A stretch of 41,661 nt of DNA, from assembly GCA_946500295.1 (NCBI GenBank), contig CAMMVF010000022.1:1-41661 (forward strand), written 5' to 3'. Both the position numbers and the translations under genes were made by a program. The DNA is from an uncultured Clostridia bacterium (lineage in GTDB: Bacteria > Bacillota > Clostridia > Oscillospirales > Acutalibacteraceae). Positions 15,937 through 25,157 of the stretch are shown in pieces (positions within the stretch are counted from its first letter, which is position 1; every line of letters begins with the position of its first letter). The notes below the pieces were generated by a model. That model made no database searches. It saw nothing but the letters and a program-made list of their open reading frames with translations, and had not been told where the DNA came from.

Positions 15937-17073
15937 TTATTCAAACATTCCCTTCAGCTTTTCAAAAAAGCCCTTGCGCTTTTGGTAGTTTTTCTCTCCC
16001 GTAGTCCCGTCAAACTCACGCAACAGCTCCTTCTGCTTCTGGCTTAGGTTTTTCGGCACCTCGATTGCAACCCGGACATACTGGTCTCCTCTGCCTCTTC
16101 CGCCCAAATGCTGAATACCCTTGCCCTTGAGCTTGAAAACATCGCCGGGCTGAGTTCCCTCATGGATAGAGTAGCTGACCTTTCCGTCCAAGGTCGGCAC
16201 GGTCACCTCTGCGCCGAGGGCGGCTTGGGTGAAGGTTATCGGAATCTCGCACCACACGTCGTCACGTCTGCGCTCGAATATCGGGTGGGGTCTGACGTTT
16301 ATATAAACGTGCAAATCACCGTAGGGACCGTTGTTTACTCCTGCATTGCCGTGCCCTCCGACCTTCAGCACCTGACCGTCGGCAATTCCCGCCGGTACGT
16401 CAATCTCAACGGTGCGCTTGGTTCTCACCCTGCCTGTTCCGTTGCAGCTCGGGCATTTTTTCTCTATTACCTTTCCCTTACCTCGGCAGGCGTCACAAAC
16501 TCTCGATGTCTGAATAACGCCGAAGGGGGTTCTCTGGTTGATAGTAACCTGACCCGTTCCGTGGCAGGCGGAGCAGGTCTTGGGGCTTGTGCCCTTGGCG
16601 GCTCCCGTACCAGAGCAGTCCGAGCAGGTGGAAACATTGTAATAGCTTACGGTCTTGCGGCAACCCTTAGCGGCCTCCTCAAAGCTGACAGCCACAGTCG
16701 CCTCGACGTCCGAGCCTCTCTGAGGTGCGTTTGGATTTGCCTGTCTCCTGCCGCCGAAGCCGCCGAAGAAGGACGAGAAAATATCCCCGAAATCCATATC
16801 CTGACCGAAGGGACTTCCCCCCGCCGCTCCTGCGCCGTAGCTCGGGTCAACTCCGGCATGACCGAACTGGTCGTACCTAGCCCTTTTTTCCTTATCCGAC
16901 AAAACCTCGTAGGCCTCGTTGACCTCCTTGAATTTTGCCTCAGCCTCCTTATCGCCGGGATTCAGGTCGGGGTGATATTTTTTTGCCAACTTGCGGAAGG
17001 CCTTTTTTATTTCCTCATCGGAGGCACCCTTTGGTACTCCCATTACCTCGTAATAATCTCTCTTTTCAGCCAA
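15937..17073 (-). CDS. dnaJ: chaperone DnaJ
   Basis: About 379 residues. The J domain carries HPD in [10 protein letters not shown], followed by a Gly/Phe-rich region, four zinc-binding CxxCxGxG repeats ([32 protein letters not shown]) and the C-terminal substrate-binding domains. It stimulates DnaK ATP hydrolysis and delivers substrates. I take TTG ([11 protein letters not shown]) as the start because GGAGG lies 7-8 bases before it; the ATG 24 bases upstream would include that ribosome site in the gene. It is separated from dnaK by 250 bp containing a hairpin and a dispersed repeat. Confidence 0.95.
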   Translation of the reverse strand: MAEKRDYYEVMGVPKGASDEEIKKAFRKLAKKYHPDLNPGDKEAEAKFKEVNEAYEVLSDKEKRARYDQFGHAGVDPSYGAGAAGGSPFGQDMDFGDIFSSFFGGFGGRRQANPNAPQRGSDVEATVAVSFEEAAKGCRKTVSYYNVSTCSDCSGTGAAKGTSPKTCSACHGTGQVTINQRTPFGVIQTSRVCDACRGKGKVIEKKCPSCNGTGRVRTKRTVEIDVPAGIADGQVLKVGGHGNAGVNNGPYGDLHVYINVRPHPIFERRRDDVWCEIPITFTQAALGAEVTVPTLDGKVSYSIHEGTQPGDVFKLKGKGIQHLGGRGRGDQYVRVAIEVPKNLSQKQKELLREFDGTTGEKNYQKRKGFFEKLKGMFE

Positions 17074-17123
17074 AATCTCGCCTCCAAATATGTGCAATAT
17101 ATATAGGGCTTATCCTCTAAACT

Positions 17124-17156
17124 GCACAAAAGCCCCCAATGCGGGAGCGTTTGTGC
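17124..17156 (-). other. hairpin upstream of dnaJ
   Basis: GCACAAA (17124-17130) pairs with TTTGTGC (17150-17156) with further inner GC pairing between GCCCCC and GGGAGC. There is no T-run, so it is more likely an mRNA processing or stability element between dnaK and dnaJ than a terminator. Confidence 0.45.
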
Positions 17157-17204
17157 AATATGATAACAATTATATTTATCCTGCGGCAACAAGTCAAGTC
17201 GCAG

Positions 17205-17314
17205 TATAACCAAGTCGCCGATGTCCCCCGCCTCTGTAGGCGGCGGGAACATTCAGTCTTTCAGTGAGGTTTAATCTCCCACCGAAGCTCTGAGAAGCAA
17301 AGCTCCCGGCGACG
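17205..17314 (+). repeat. dispersed repeat, copy B (about 110 bp), in the dnaK-dnaJ spacer
   Basis: Starts TATAACCAAGTCGCCGATG, contains a short hairpin CCGCC-TCTGTA-GGCGG, then AGGTTTAATCTC and AGCAAAGCT blocks shared with copy C at 32088-32200 (opposite orientation). Copy A at 11189-11230 has only the first part. Confidence 0.8.
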
Positions 17315-17322
17315 ATTTAAAA

Positions 17323-19164
17323 TTAGTTTACATCCTTGAAGTCAGCGTCATAAACATTGCCGTCCGTGCCGTTATTGCCCGAACCGTTGTCAGTCGGGGG
17401 GACATTGCCGGGGTTTTGCGGCTGCTGGGCAGCTGCCTGCTGATAAATCTTAGTTCCGACAGCCTGAAGCTCCTTCTCCAAAGCCTCTCTGGCGGTTTTA
17501 ATCATGTCAACATCGTCCTTGGAGATTGCCTCCTTAACAGCTGCCGACTTGGAGTTGAGGTTTGTCTTATCCTCCTCGCTGAGCTTGTCGCCGTTCTCGT
17601 TGACAAGCTTTTCAGCCTGATAACAGAGGTTTTCGGCTTCGTTCTTTGCGTCAACCTGCTCGCGGCGCTTTTTGTCCTCAGCGGCGTACTGCTCAGCCTC
17701 CTTAACAGCCTTGTCGATGTCATCCTTGGACATATTGGTGCTTGAAGAAATCGTAATCTTCTGCTCTGCGCCTGTGCCCAAATCCTTTGCAGATACGTTT
17801 ACAATGCCGTTTGCGTCTATATCAAAGGTTACCTCGATCTGCGGCACGCCTCTCCTTGCCGGAGCGATTCCTGTCAAAGCGAACAGTCCGAGCTGCTTGT
17901 TATCCTTTGCAAACTCTCTTTCACCCTGGAGCACGTTGATCTCAACCTGAGTCTGGTTGTCGGCTGCGGTGGAGAAGATCTGGCTCTTCTTGGTCGGGAT
18001 AGTGGTGTTTCTGTCGATAATCTTTGTCATTACTCCGCCCATTGTCTCAACACCGAGGGAAAGCGGTGTAACGTCCAGAAGCAGAAGTCCATCTACCTCG
18101 CCGCCGAGAACGCCTGCCTGGATAGCTGCGCCGATTGCAACGCACTCATCGGGGTTGATGCCCTTGAACGGCTCCTTGCCGATGAAGTTCTTTACAGCCT
18201 CCTGAACAGCCGGGATTCTCGACGAACCGCCGACCATCAAAACCTTGTCGATCTGTCCTATGGAAAGTCCGCTGTCCGAAAGAGCGTTCTTAACAGGACC
18301 CATTGTCTTTTCTACAAGGTCTGCAGTGAGCTCGTTGAACTTAGCTCTTGTCAGGGTCAAATCGAGGTGCTTCGGACCTGTGGCGTCGGCTGTGATAAAC
18401 GGAAGGTTGATAGCCGCCTGAGTAACGCCCGAAAGCTCTATCTTAGCCTTCTCAGCTGCCTCTTTAAGTCTCTGCATAGCCATCTTATCATTGCTCAAAT
18501 CCACCCCTGTATCGGATTTGAAGCTTTGCAGCATCCAGTCGATGATTCTCTGGTCGAAGTCGTCGCCGCCGAGGCGGTTGTTACCTGCCGTAGCCAGAAC
18601 CTCCTGAACGCCGTCGCCCATCTCGATAATAGATACATCGAAGGTACCGCCGCCGAGGTCATATACCATAACCTTCTGGTCGCTCTCCTTGTCAACGCCG
18701 TATGACAAAGCGGCGGCAGTAGGCTCGTTGATAATTCTCTTTACATCAAGTCCCGCAATCTTACCTGCGTCCTTTGTAGCCTGACGCTGAGCGTCCGTAA
18801 AGTAAGCCGGAACAGTGATAACAGCCTGAGTAACGGTCTCGCCGAGGTATGCCTCAGCGTCTGCCTTCAGCTTTTGGAGAATCATAGCGGAAATCTCCTG
18901 CGGAGTGTAGCTCTTGCCGTCTATGTTTACCTTATAGGCTGTGCCCATCTCTCTCTTGATGGATGAAACCGTTCTTTCGGGGTTTGTGATTGCCTGTCTC
19001 TTAGCTACCTGACCTACCAGTCTCTCGCCTGTCTTTGAAAAAGCGACTACGGACGGGGTCGTTCTTGCGCCTTCAGCGTTGGGGATAACCACCGGCTCGC
19101 CGCCCTCAATAACCGCAACGCATGAGTTAGTAGTTCCCAAGTCTATACCTATTGTCTTTGCCAT
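17323..19164 (-). CDS. dnaK: chaperone DnaK (Hsp70)
   Basis: 613 residues, full length. The nucleotide-binding domain begins [13 protein letters not shown] and contains the phosphate loop [11 protein letters not shown] and the adenosine motif [11 protein letters not shown]. The linker [15 protein letters not shown] leads into the beta-sandwich substrate domain and helical lid, and the tail is Gly/Asn-rich ending DADFKDVN, similar to the usual acidic end. It folds and protects proteins with DnaJ and GrpE. It is 54 bp downstream of grpE and controlled from the promoter before hrcA. Confidence 0.97.
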   Translation of the reverse strand: MAKTIGIDLGTTNSCVAVIEGGEPVVIPNAEGARTTPSVVAFSKTGERLVGQVAKRQAITNPERTVSSIKREMGTAYKVNIDGKSYTPQEISAMILQKLKADAEAYLGETVTQAVITVPAYFTDAQRQATKDAGKIAGLDVKRIINEPTAAALSYGVDKESDQKVMVYDLGGGTFDVSIIEMGDGVQEVLATAGNNRLGGDDFDQRIIDWMLQSFKSDTGVDLSNDKMAMQRLKEAAEKAKIELSGVTQAAINLPFITADATGPKHLDLTLTRAKFNELTADLVEKTMGPVKNALSDSGLSIGQIDKVLMVGGSSRIPAVQEAVKNFIGKEPFKGINPDECVAIGAAIQAGVLGGEVDGLLLLDVTPLSLGVETMGGVMTKIIDRNTTIPTKKSQIFSTAADNQTQVEINVLQGEREFAKDNKQLGLFALTGIAPARRGVPQIEVTFDIDANGIVNVSAKDLGTGAEQKITISSSTNMSKDDIDKAVKEAEQYAAEDKKRREQVDAKNEAENLCYQAEKLVNENGDKLSEEDKTNLNSKSAAVKEAISKDDVDMIKTAREALEKELQAVGTKIYQQAAAQQPQNPGNVPPTDNGSGNNGTDGNVYDADFKDVN

Positions 19165-19218
19165 AATAAATTCCTCCCAGTTTAGCTTTCGTAATTATTA
19201 TATATATTAAATGACCTC

Positions 19219-19782
19219 TCAGTCACAGTTTGCAACCTGAACCATTGCGTGTCTGATGATTTTATCACCGCTCTTGTAGCCGAGCTGAAACACCTGCGCT
19301 ATGGTGTTTTCGCCGAGCTCGTCGCTGTCGATTTTGGATACTGCGTTGTGCAGCTGCGGGTCAAACTCATCGCCGACCTCACCGAAACTCTCTACATTGA
19401 GCTTAGCAAGAGCGCTCGCCATCTGAGCCGCGACAAGCTCTATACCCTTTTTAAATTCCTCAGGTGCGTTTTCAACAGACTTTTGAGCCATCTCAAGGCT
19501 GTCGGCAACCGTCAAAATCTCCTGCACCGCCTTGGCAGTGGCGTCGGAGTAAATCGAAGCCTTTTCATTGGCAGTGCGCTTGCGGTAGTTGTCGTACTCT
19601 GCGGCAAGCCTCAGGTACGCCTCCTTCTGCTTATCAAGCTCCTGCTTGAGAGCGTCGCTCTGCTTATTATCGGCGTCGGAGTTTTCCTGTTGCTCATCTG
19701 CGGCAGATTCGGTTTTCTCCTCTGTTTTCTCCTCTATTTCTTTCTCGGGCTTCTGCCCCTTCTTCTTTTCGCTTTTGCTCAT
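19219..19782 (-). CDS. grpE: nucleotide exchange factor GrpE
   Basis: About 187 residues. The N-terminal third is charged and disordered (Lys/Glu-rich), followed by the long dimer coiled coil with LRLAAEYDNYRKRTANEK, a GrpE hallmark, and a C-terminal beta domain with GDEFDPQLHNAVS and GYKSGDKIIRHAMVQVA. It releases ADP from DnaK. I prefer the ATG (MSKSEKKK) over a GTG four codons upstream; AAGGTG lies about 9 bases before it. Confidence 0.95.
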   Translation of the reverse strand: MSKSEKKKGQKPEKEIEEKTEEKTESAADEQQENSDADNKQSDALKQELDKQKEAYLRLAAEYDNYRKRTANEKASIYSDATAKAVQEILTVADSLEMAQKSVENAPEEFKKGIELVAAQMASALAKLNVESFGEVGDEFDPQLHNAVSKIDSDELGENTIAQVFQLGYKSGDKIIRHAMVQVANCD

Positions 19783-19821
19783 CCTAAACCACACCTTCGT
19801 ATTATAGTTATATGTTTAAAA

Positions 19822-20850
19822 TCATGACTCAATCAGCTCATTTATCAGCTTACCCACCGCACCGGAAGCATATTCAAGCAATCCGAGGTTTCTTCGGTAG
19901 CTGTTTCTCATCGGGGCTATTAAGCCTATCGCCCCCGACGGCTGCATCGCAACATCATATCGCTTTGAAATCACCGCGCATTTATAAAGCTCGGGAACCT
20001 GACTTTCAGTGCCTATCATAACGCCGCCGGCTTTGTCAGCTCTCAACAGCAGGTGCGCAAGCTGCTCGTGCCGTCCCAGGAACTTGATTATCTCTCTCAG
20101 CTGAGAAATCTCAAACTCACTCGAAAACAGCAGGTTGGACTCGCCGTGCAGCCTTACGTCCATCGAGTTTATCTGTGTGCACTGCAGCATAATGCAGGAG
20201 AGCACGGTAGGCATCAACATCGCCAGCTCGCCGTAGCTCGCCGCCAGGCTCTGCACAAATGCGGGAGTTATCTCCTCCGGAGAGCGCCCCACCATAGACT
20301 CGCTGAGCATCCTCTCGAATACCTTGACAAGCTCCTTGGTGAGCATATAATCACAGCGGAACAGTCTGTATTTCACCATTCCGCTCGAGGTCACAAGCAC
20401 CGTCATTGCGGTCTGCCGTCCGGTCTGAATCAGTCGAATTTTGGCTATCTTAACATCCTCCGGCGGAGGGGTAGTTGCCACGCACACAGCCCCGCTGAGC
20501 TGAGACAGCACCTGCGCCGCTGCATCGAGGATACGCTCGGGGTCGTCTGACGAGGCCGAAATACGGCGAAATATCAGCGCCCTTTCCTGCGCAGTCGGCT
20601 CAACGGGCTTTGCCCCCAGCTCAAGATAACGGCGAAAGCCCTCCTGTGTGGGAACACGCCCTGCCGAAGTATAGGGCTGGTCAATCAGCCCCGCCTCCGT
20701 CAGCGCCGCCATATCGTTGCGTATGGTCGCCGAGGAAACTGACAATCCGCTGTTTTCAAGCAGCTGCTTAGATCCGACCGGCTCTGCGGTGTCGATATAC
20801 TGCTCAACTATGCAGCACAGTATTTTTCTTTTTCTTGATACAGCGTCCAC
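19822..20850 (-). CDS. hrcA: heat-inducible transcription repressor HrcA
   Basis: About 342 residues. The N-terminal winged helix (YIDTAEPVGSKQLL, SSATIRNDMAALTEAGLI) recognises CIRCE, and the C-terminal GAF-like domain ends with RNSYRRNLGLLEYASG, typical of HrcA. It represses the operon until GroEL is titrated by unfolded protein. The preferred start is a GTG at codon 4 of the longest frame because AGAGG lies 8 bases before it. It is the first gene of the operon. Confidence 0.95.
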   Translation of the reverse strand: MDAVSRKRKILCCIVEQYIDTAEPVGSKQLLENSGLSVSSATIRNDMAALTEAGLIDQPYTSAGRVPTQEGFRRYLELGAKPVEPTAQERALIFRRISASSDDPERILDAAAQVLSQLSGAVCVATTPPPEDVKIAKIRLIQTGRQTAMTVLVTSSGMVKYRLFRCDYMLTKELVKVFERMLSESMVGRSPEEITPAFVQSLAASYGELAMLMPTVLSCIMLQCTQINSMDVRLHGESNLLFSSEFEISQLREIIKFLGRHEQLAHLLLRADKAGGVMIGTESQVPELYKCAVISKRYDVAMQPSGAIGLIAPMRNSYRRNLGLLEYASGAVGKLINELIES

Positions 20851-20872
20851 GCTTTTCACCTCTCGGTACCGG

Positions 20873-20899
20873 TTAGCACTCTCGACTCCAGAGTGCTAA
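20873..20899. promoter_or_regulatory. CIRCE operator
   Basis: Exact TTAGCACTC - 9 bp - GAGTGCTAA, the HrcA binding site, between the promoter and the hrcA start codon. Confidence 0.97.
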
Positions 20900-20909
20900 C
20901 TTTAATTAT

Positions 20910-20938
20910 AATTTACCACCGCATACCAAAATTGTCAA
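20910..20938 (-). promoter_or_regulatory. promoter of the hrcA-grpE-dnaK-dnaJ operon
   Basis: On the minus strand TTGACA (20938-20933), 17 bp, then TAAATT (20915-20910). CIRCE begins 10 bp downstream. Confidence 0.75.
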
Positions 20939-21055
20939 GACTAATTTTTGTAAACTAATTATTAATACCCGCCGCCCTGCGTTGTGCACAAATTCCCTTG
21001 ACTAAGAGACGGGATTCTAATATACTTATTATATCAAGTTCGGAGGGTGCGTATT

Positions 21056-21394
21056 ATGTGGATAGCATTTATAGCGGCCGCTGTATGCTTTGCGGTAGCG
21101 GTGGTGCTCTTTACCCCGCTGTTCCGCTCGGTCGCTGTTTTTCGCCCGGTTGCCCTTTTCTTTATATTTGAAGGGCTGTGGATACTCGGAAACTACCTTG
21201 TAACTCAGATATGGCCGGGGCTTAACGTGATGCAGTGGGTGCATTATATAGGAATTGTAGTTTTCGGCGGTTACCTGCTTTTATGCCTGTTTTACAGCCG
21301 ACCCAAAAAGGAAGGCGCCGAAAAACAAACCAAACAGCGCCGTCGGCGCCGCAAAGACAGACAGAGAAGTCACAGGTCAGATTCATCGGAGTGA
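21056..21394 (+). CDS. small membrane protein with a basic tail
   Basis: 112 residues from ATG (MWIAF), which has GGAGGG 8 bases upstream; a GTG three codons earlier is less likely. Three hydrophobic segments (about 2-22, 28-45, 59-78) are followed by an Arg/Lys-rich tail (RRRRRKDRQRSHR) that should face the cytoplasm and could bind nucleic acid or membrane lipids. No family is recognised. It precedes another small membrane gene with a 4-bp gap. Confidence 0.65.
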   Translation: MWIAFIAAAVCFAVAVVLFTPLFRSVAVFRPVALFFIFEGLWILGNYLVTQIWPGLNVMQWVHYIGIVVFGGYLLLCLFYSRPKKEGAEKQTKQRRRRRKDRQRSHRSDSSE

Positions 21395-21398
21395 TAAT

Positions 21399-21656
21399 AT
21401 GGGTTATATCTACGCCGCCGCCATGTTTTTAGCAGGGCTGCTTGTTATATATTTTGCACTAAAGGAAAACAAGCTCTTTTGCTTTGTGGGGGCTTACTTC
21501 ATTTTCATGGGCTGCTATTGGCTTGCAGATGAGCTTTTGACCGACATCGACCTCTTTTCCGGGGTTTATGGTATCGTCTTCAGAGTAGTCACCGCTGTTG
21601 TCGCCGTGGCGGCAATAGTGCTGTATTTTACCAAGATTAAGCGTGTAAAAAAATAA
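21399..21656 (+). CDS. small membrane protein, three hydrophobic segments
   Basis: 85 residues with hydrophobic segments at about 3-20, 26-44 and 58-79, ending in a basic KIKRVKK. It resembles its upstream neighbour in layout (both begin with a helix and have FIFxG-type segments before an aromatic Tyr-Trp pair), so the two may be paralogues or partners. GGAGTG lies before the ATG, overlapping the end of the previous gene. No family is recognised. Confidence 0.65.
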   Translation: MGYIYAAAMFLAGLLVIYFALKENKLFCFVGAYFIFMGCYWLADELLTDIDLFSGVYGIVFRVVTAVVAVAAIVLYFTKIKRVKK

Positions 21657-21657
21657 T

Positions 21658-21714
21658 CAGTGCACCGGTGTCGTAGGCACTTTTGTCCTACGTGCGTCTG
21701 CACTGCTATTTTTT
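21658..21714 (+). terminator. terminator after the two small membrane genes
   Basis: CAGTGCA (21658-21664) pairs with TGCACTG (21699-21705), with an inner CGTAGG/CCTACG stem, followed by CTATTTTTT. Confidence 0.75.
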
Positions 21715-21754
21715 AAATTTGTATAACTCCAGCGTTTGTATTCTTTTTCAAAAC

Positions 21755-21935
21755 AAGGGGCTGTTGCAGTAACAGCCCCTTGCAGGGGAAAGCCTCTCTT
21801 GCAGGCTTTCCCCTCTTTTTCGCCACAGGCGAAAAATTCACCCCTTGCCGAGCGCTTTAAGCGAGGGGATTTCGCCGTCTGCGGACGGCGACCAAAGGCG
21901 CCGCCTTTGGAAACCGCAAACCTTTAAAAAGGTTT
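21755..21935. repeat. chain of seven consecutive hairpins
   Basis: Seven stem-loops lie end to end without gaps of more than about 8 bp: 21755-21781 (11-bp stem), 21785-21813 (11 bp), 21816-21836 (9 bp), 21841-21868 (8 bp with one G-T pair), 21872-21891 (8 bp), 21892-21910 (8 bp, loop 3) and 21918-21935 (8 bp). The whole spacer 21715-22055 has no gene. The third and fourth units recur in altered form at 35006-35057, so this is a dispersed structured repeat. Confidence 0.75.
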
Positions 21936-22055
21936 GATCTAAACTTTACCCTCTACGTTTTACTGCGCTGCGTTTGTTATAATAGATTCAAAGCTAAAAT
22001 TTGAGAGTTTTTCCGTTACTTATCAGCTTTTTAATGCGACATTCCCCCCTAATAC

Positions 22056-22088
22056 AGAGGCTGTCGCAATTATTTTGCGACAGCCTCT
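22056..22088. terminator. hairpin downstream of the ABC permease gene
   Basis: 14-bp perfect stem AGAGGCTGTCGCAA / TTGCGACAGCCTCT with a 5-base loop. Its core is shared with the rubrerythrin terminator at 11436-11473. T-runs are short on both strands, so it may act mainly as a transcript end or stability element. Confidence 0.55.
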
Positions 22089-22138
22089 TTTGGGTTCATC
22101 TATATCATTTTCGAGAAAGCTTAATTACCATAAAGGTC

Positions 22139-24280
22139 TCATATCATTTCGCCGTCCATATCCTCGTCATAGTCCTCATAATAGTCATAGCTATCCACCA
22201 CGGTACCGCCGGCTATCTCGTTTTGAACTGTCAAAACTCCCTGCTCTCTCAAAACCCTGAGGGTGTTCGTGTAGCTTTCTGGTATGCAGAAAATTTCAAC
22301 CTTTGTATTCTCCGTAGCCCACGGGTTCTCACTCTTCGCGGGAAGCTCGAAAGCAAAGCTTATCTCACAGACGATATCGGGGTATTTGTCCTTAGCCTTT
22401 TCAAACTCCTCACCGCAGTAGTTAAGGTAGTCCTCATCATAAACATCGCCAAAATAGCCATTGGAAATATCGTAGTAGGAATAGTAACTGTCGCTGCCCC
22501 AGTACTTTTGAGAGGTCATGACCTTCTCTATGTCGTCGGGGTTAGCCTTGAAGTCCTCGATAAAAGCCTCCCTGAGCTTTTGAGCGTCCTCTTTTTGCTC
22601 TGCCGTCACCTTTCCGTTATTGTAATACGGCGAAGCCAAAATATCGTAAGTTACCGTATCTCCGTCGCTATTACTGCCGACAACCACAGTCTCATTCATA
22701 TCCTCATCGGGAGCGACCATCGTGCCGCTGTATTTTTCAACATACAGCGGGCTTGCGGTAATACTTGCGTCATCAAGATCTATCGGACTGACTCCGCCAA
22801 AGAACGCCGAAGAAAAATTCATCGTATATATTCTCGTCACAGTCATGCCGTTGTTGAGGGTGTAGCTGAAGCCGTAGCCGTAGCTGTTACCATAAAGCTC
22901 ATCCAATGTATCGCTCATTATCATATTTCCAAACACACCTACAAACTTCTCCGACATCTCGGTAGAGCTGTCCTTGTAGATGTTGTCGAGAATCTGAGCG
23001 TGCATATCTATAATCGCCTGCTTCGATTCCTCGTCGGTAAAATCTCCGCTCATGGACTTAATCAAGCCGGCAACATCATCTTCACTATCGACATATACCT
23101 TGCTCGCATCATAAAAACCTGCGCTTTGAATAGAATCCACCGAGGGCAGGTACTTGTTGTAGCCGGTTACGTCAAAGGCGACAAGGGTCATTCCGCCCAC
23201 GCCGATTATAACTAATGCAGCAAGATACGGGAGAGTGCGGACAAGCCCTGAAAAGCCCTTGTAGAATATCAGGTGGGCTATGATGAACGTCGGAACGCTA
23301 AGCAAAACAAAGCCGAAGATAAAGCCCAAAAGGCCGTTGCCGAAAACATTCATCGAGCCGAACACAATTCCTAAGAACATGCCCATTAAAAACGACACCA
23401 AAACCTTGACAAGGTGACAGGGCAGGTAGTAGGCAAACGAGGACTGAGCGCGCTCGGCACGTCTTTTTCTCACCAGCGCCATTGCTCCGACCACGCAAGC
23501 CGCTGTAAATATCAGCCAGTAGATTATGTTTTCGCCGTCGTAGGCTGCAATAGGATTGAGTGCGTTGATAAAAACGGTGTTGAAGATAGCGTCGGGGTTA
23601 GAGCCGTAGAAGAAGGAGCTGATTGTCCCCGCCACCAGATTCATTGTAATCGGGTAGGAAATGCACACCGCAAGATACATAACCACGGTGTTAAATGTAG
23701 TTCCGCAGCACACCGCCACCAGCCCGTAGGCGGTTATGCAGGCGAGAGAGCCGATAACGATTTGCAAAATCATCATTCCCACCGTCACACTCACGCCGCA
23801 GCACGCCGCAGCCAGAGCAACTATGCCTAAAAGCACAGCCGCCGGAACTGCCGAGAGCACAAAGGCTGTGACAAGCTTTGAAAGATACAGGGTTATCCTG
23901 CTTATCGGCAGCGAACCGTACATATCCGCCTTGCGCTTGTTATGTAGGTATGAAAAAATCTTGATTGTGTAGAAAATCGTAAACACCACAGTCAGCAAGC
24001 CGATTATCACCATGGCGCCGTCTTGGAAATTCTTTATCGCAGAGACGAACAGCTCCCGCTGAAGGGCTGCACCTGTAAGCAAATTTCCCTCGCTGTCATA
24101 TAAGTTATATGATATATCGCTGTTTCCGCTAAACACCAGGCAGACGGTCAACACTATAATGAGGGCCACAACCGCCAAGATTCCATAGACTATCAACGTG
24201 CCCGAGCAGGACTTTAAATCCCACTTGAACATAGAAAGCCCCTGCTTAAATTTACCCTTAAACGATGCTGCTTGCGTCAT
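22139..24280 (-). CDS. ABC transporter permease (large, with an extracellular domain)
   Basis: About 713 residues from MTQAASFKGK. Transmembrane segments at the N-terminus (about 30-55, 95-115, 140-165, 170-200, 205-230, 265-290, 310-345, 360-385) are followed by an extracytoplasmic region of about 330 residues rich in Asp, Tyr and Ser, ending with an acidic Tyr/Asp tail (YDYYEDYDED). This is the layout of ABC-2-like permeases in YtrA-type GntR operons of Firmicutes. The start overlaps the ATPase gene end by 23 bp; the ATG codon 14 residues into the longest frame fits the overlap best. Substrate unknown; antibiotic or lipid-directed export is a guess. Confidence 0.75.
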   Translation of the reverse strand: MTQAASFKGKFKQGLSMFKWDLKSCSGTLIVYGILAVVALIIVLTVCLVFSGNSDISYNLYDSEGNLLTGAALQRELFVSAIKNFQDGAMVIIGLLTVVFTIFYTIKIFSYLHNKRKADMYGSLPISRITLYLSKLVTAFVLSAVPAAVLLGIVALAAACCGVSVTVGMMILQIVIGSLACITAYGLVAVCCGTTFNTVVMYLAVCISYPITMNLVAGTISSFFYGSNPDAIFNTVFINALNPIAAYDGENIIYWLIFTAACVVGAMALVRKRRAERAQSSFAYYLPCHLVKVLVSFLMGMFLGIVFGSMNVFGNGLLGFIFGFVLLSVPTFIIAHLIFYKGFSGLVRTLPYLAALVIIGVGGMTLVAFDVTGYNKYLPSVDSIQSAGFYDASKVYVDSEDDVAGLIKSMSGDFTDEESKQAIIDMHAQILDNIYKDSSTEMSEKFVGVFGNMIMSDTLDELYGNSYGYGFSYTLNNGMTVTRIYTMNFSSAFFGGVSPIDLDDASITASPLYVEKYSGTMVAPDEDMNETVVVGSNSDGDTVTYDILASPYYNNGKVTAEQKEDAQKLREAFIEDFKANPDDIEKVMTSQKYWGSDSYYSYYDISNGYFGDVYDEDYLNYCGEEFEKAKDKYPDIVCEISFAFELPAKSENPWATENTKVEIFCIPESYTNTLRVLREQGVLTVQNEIAGGTVVDSYDYYEDYDEDMDGEMI

Positions 24281-25157
24281 ATCCTGCCGCCCCCATTTCA
24301 CATATAAATATTTCCTCAAGCGTCAACGGCATAGCGGAGATGTACAGAGGATTCAGTGCCTGAAGCTTCGGCATGAACTCCTCCTCCGTTCCCCTTATCG
24401 TGAGGTTGAAGATATTTCCGTTTCTGACCACATTCAAAATCTGTACTCCCTCGAGGATATTGTCGCCCTCGGGAATATTCGCAAACGCAAGCTGAACCTT
24501 GCGCAGATTCAGCTTCAGAGCGTCGATTTCACGCTCGAGCAATATCTTGCCCCGGTGCATCAGGCATACTCTGTCGCACAAGTCCTCAAGCTCCCTGAGA
24601 TTATGCGAGGCTATTACGACGGTCATTTTCTTGTCCGCAACACAGCCTATAATCAGCCTTTTCAGAAGCTGGCGCACCACAGGGTCAAGCCCGTCGAAAA
24701 TCTCGTCCAAAAACAGATATTTCGGGCAGGTGGCAAGGGCAAGTATCAGCGCCGCCTGCCTCTGCATACCCTTGGACATGTTTATTATCCTCGCGTCCCG
24801 CTGAATCGGAAACGCCTTACACAGCCGCTCGAACTCGGAATCGGACCAGTTGGGGTAGAGCCGCTTGTATAAAAATGCGGTGTTGTTTATTGTGCTGTTG
24901 TTGTAAAAATACGGAAAATCAGGCACGAAGTAGCACTCGCCCTTGGCGTAGGGGTTGTCAAAGAGCTTCTTTCCCTCTACCAGCACCTCGCCTCCGTCGG
25001 GTTCATACACACCCGACAGTATTCTGAGCAACGTGGATTTTCCGCTTCCGTTGCTGCCGACAAGCCCCAGCACCGTGCCCTTTTGAATATTCAGCTCTAC
25101 TGAGTCGAGCGCAAGCAGCTTGTCAAATTTCTTAGAAACCTTCTTTATCTCTATCAA
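24258..25157 (-). CDS. ABC transporter ATP-binding protein
   Basis: 299 residues. Walker A GSNGSGKST (about 34-42), the signature loop in NMSKGMQRQAA (an LSGGQ variant, SKGMQ), Walker B YLFLDEIFDGLDP and H-loop VIASHN are all present. It energises the permease downstream. The start is TTG, with AAGGAGGG 7 bases before it, and it overlaps the GntR gene by 26 bp, so the three are translationally coupled. Confidence 0.9.
   Translation of the reverse strand: MIEIKKVSKKFDKLLALDSVELNIQKGTVLGLVGSNGSGKSTLLRILSGVYEPDGGEVLVEGKKLFDNPYAKGECYFVPDFPYFYNNSTINNTAFLYKRLYPNWSDSEFERLCKAFPIQRDARIINMSKGMQRQAALILALATCPKYLFLDEIFDGLDPVVRQLLKRLIIGCVADKKMTVVIASHNLRELEDLCDRVCLMHRGKILLEREIDALKLNLRKVQLAFANIPEGDNILEGVQILNVVRNGNIFNLTIRGTEEEFMPKLQALNPLYISAMPLTLEEIFICEMGAAGYDASSIV

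Noticed and set aside
16108-17106. 332-residue + strand frame opposite dnaJ
   Set aside because: It is antisense to an unmistakable dnaJ and reflects its codon pattern.
22001-23215. 404-residue + strand frame opposite the ABC permease
   Set aside because: Antisense to a well-supported membrane protein; composition is not protein-like.
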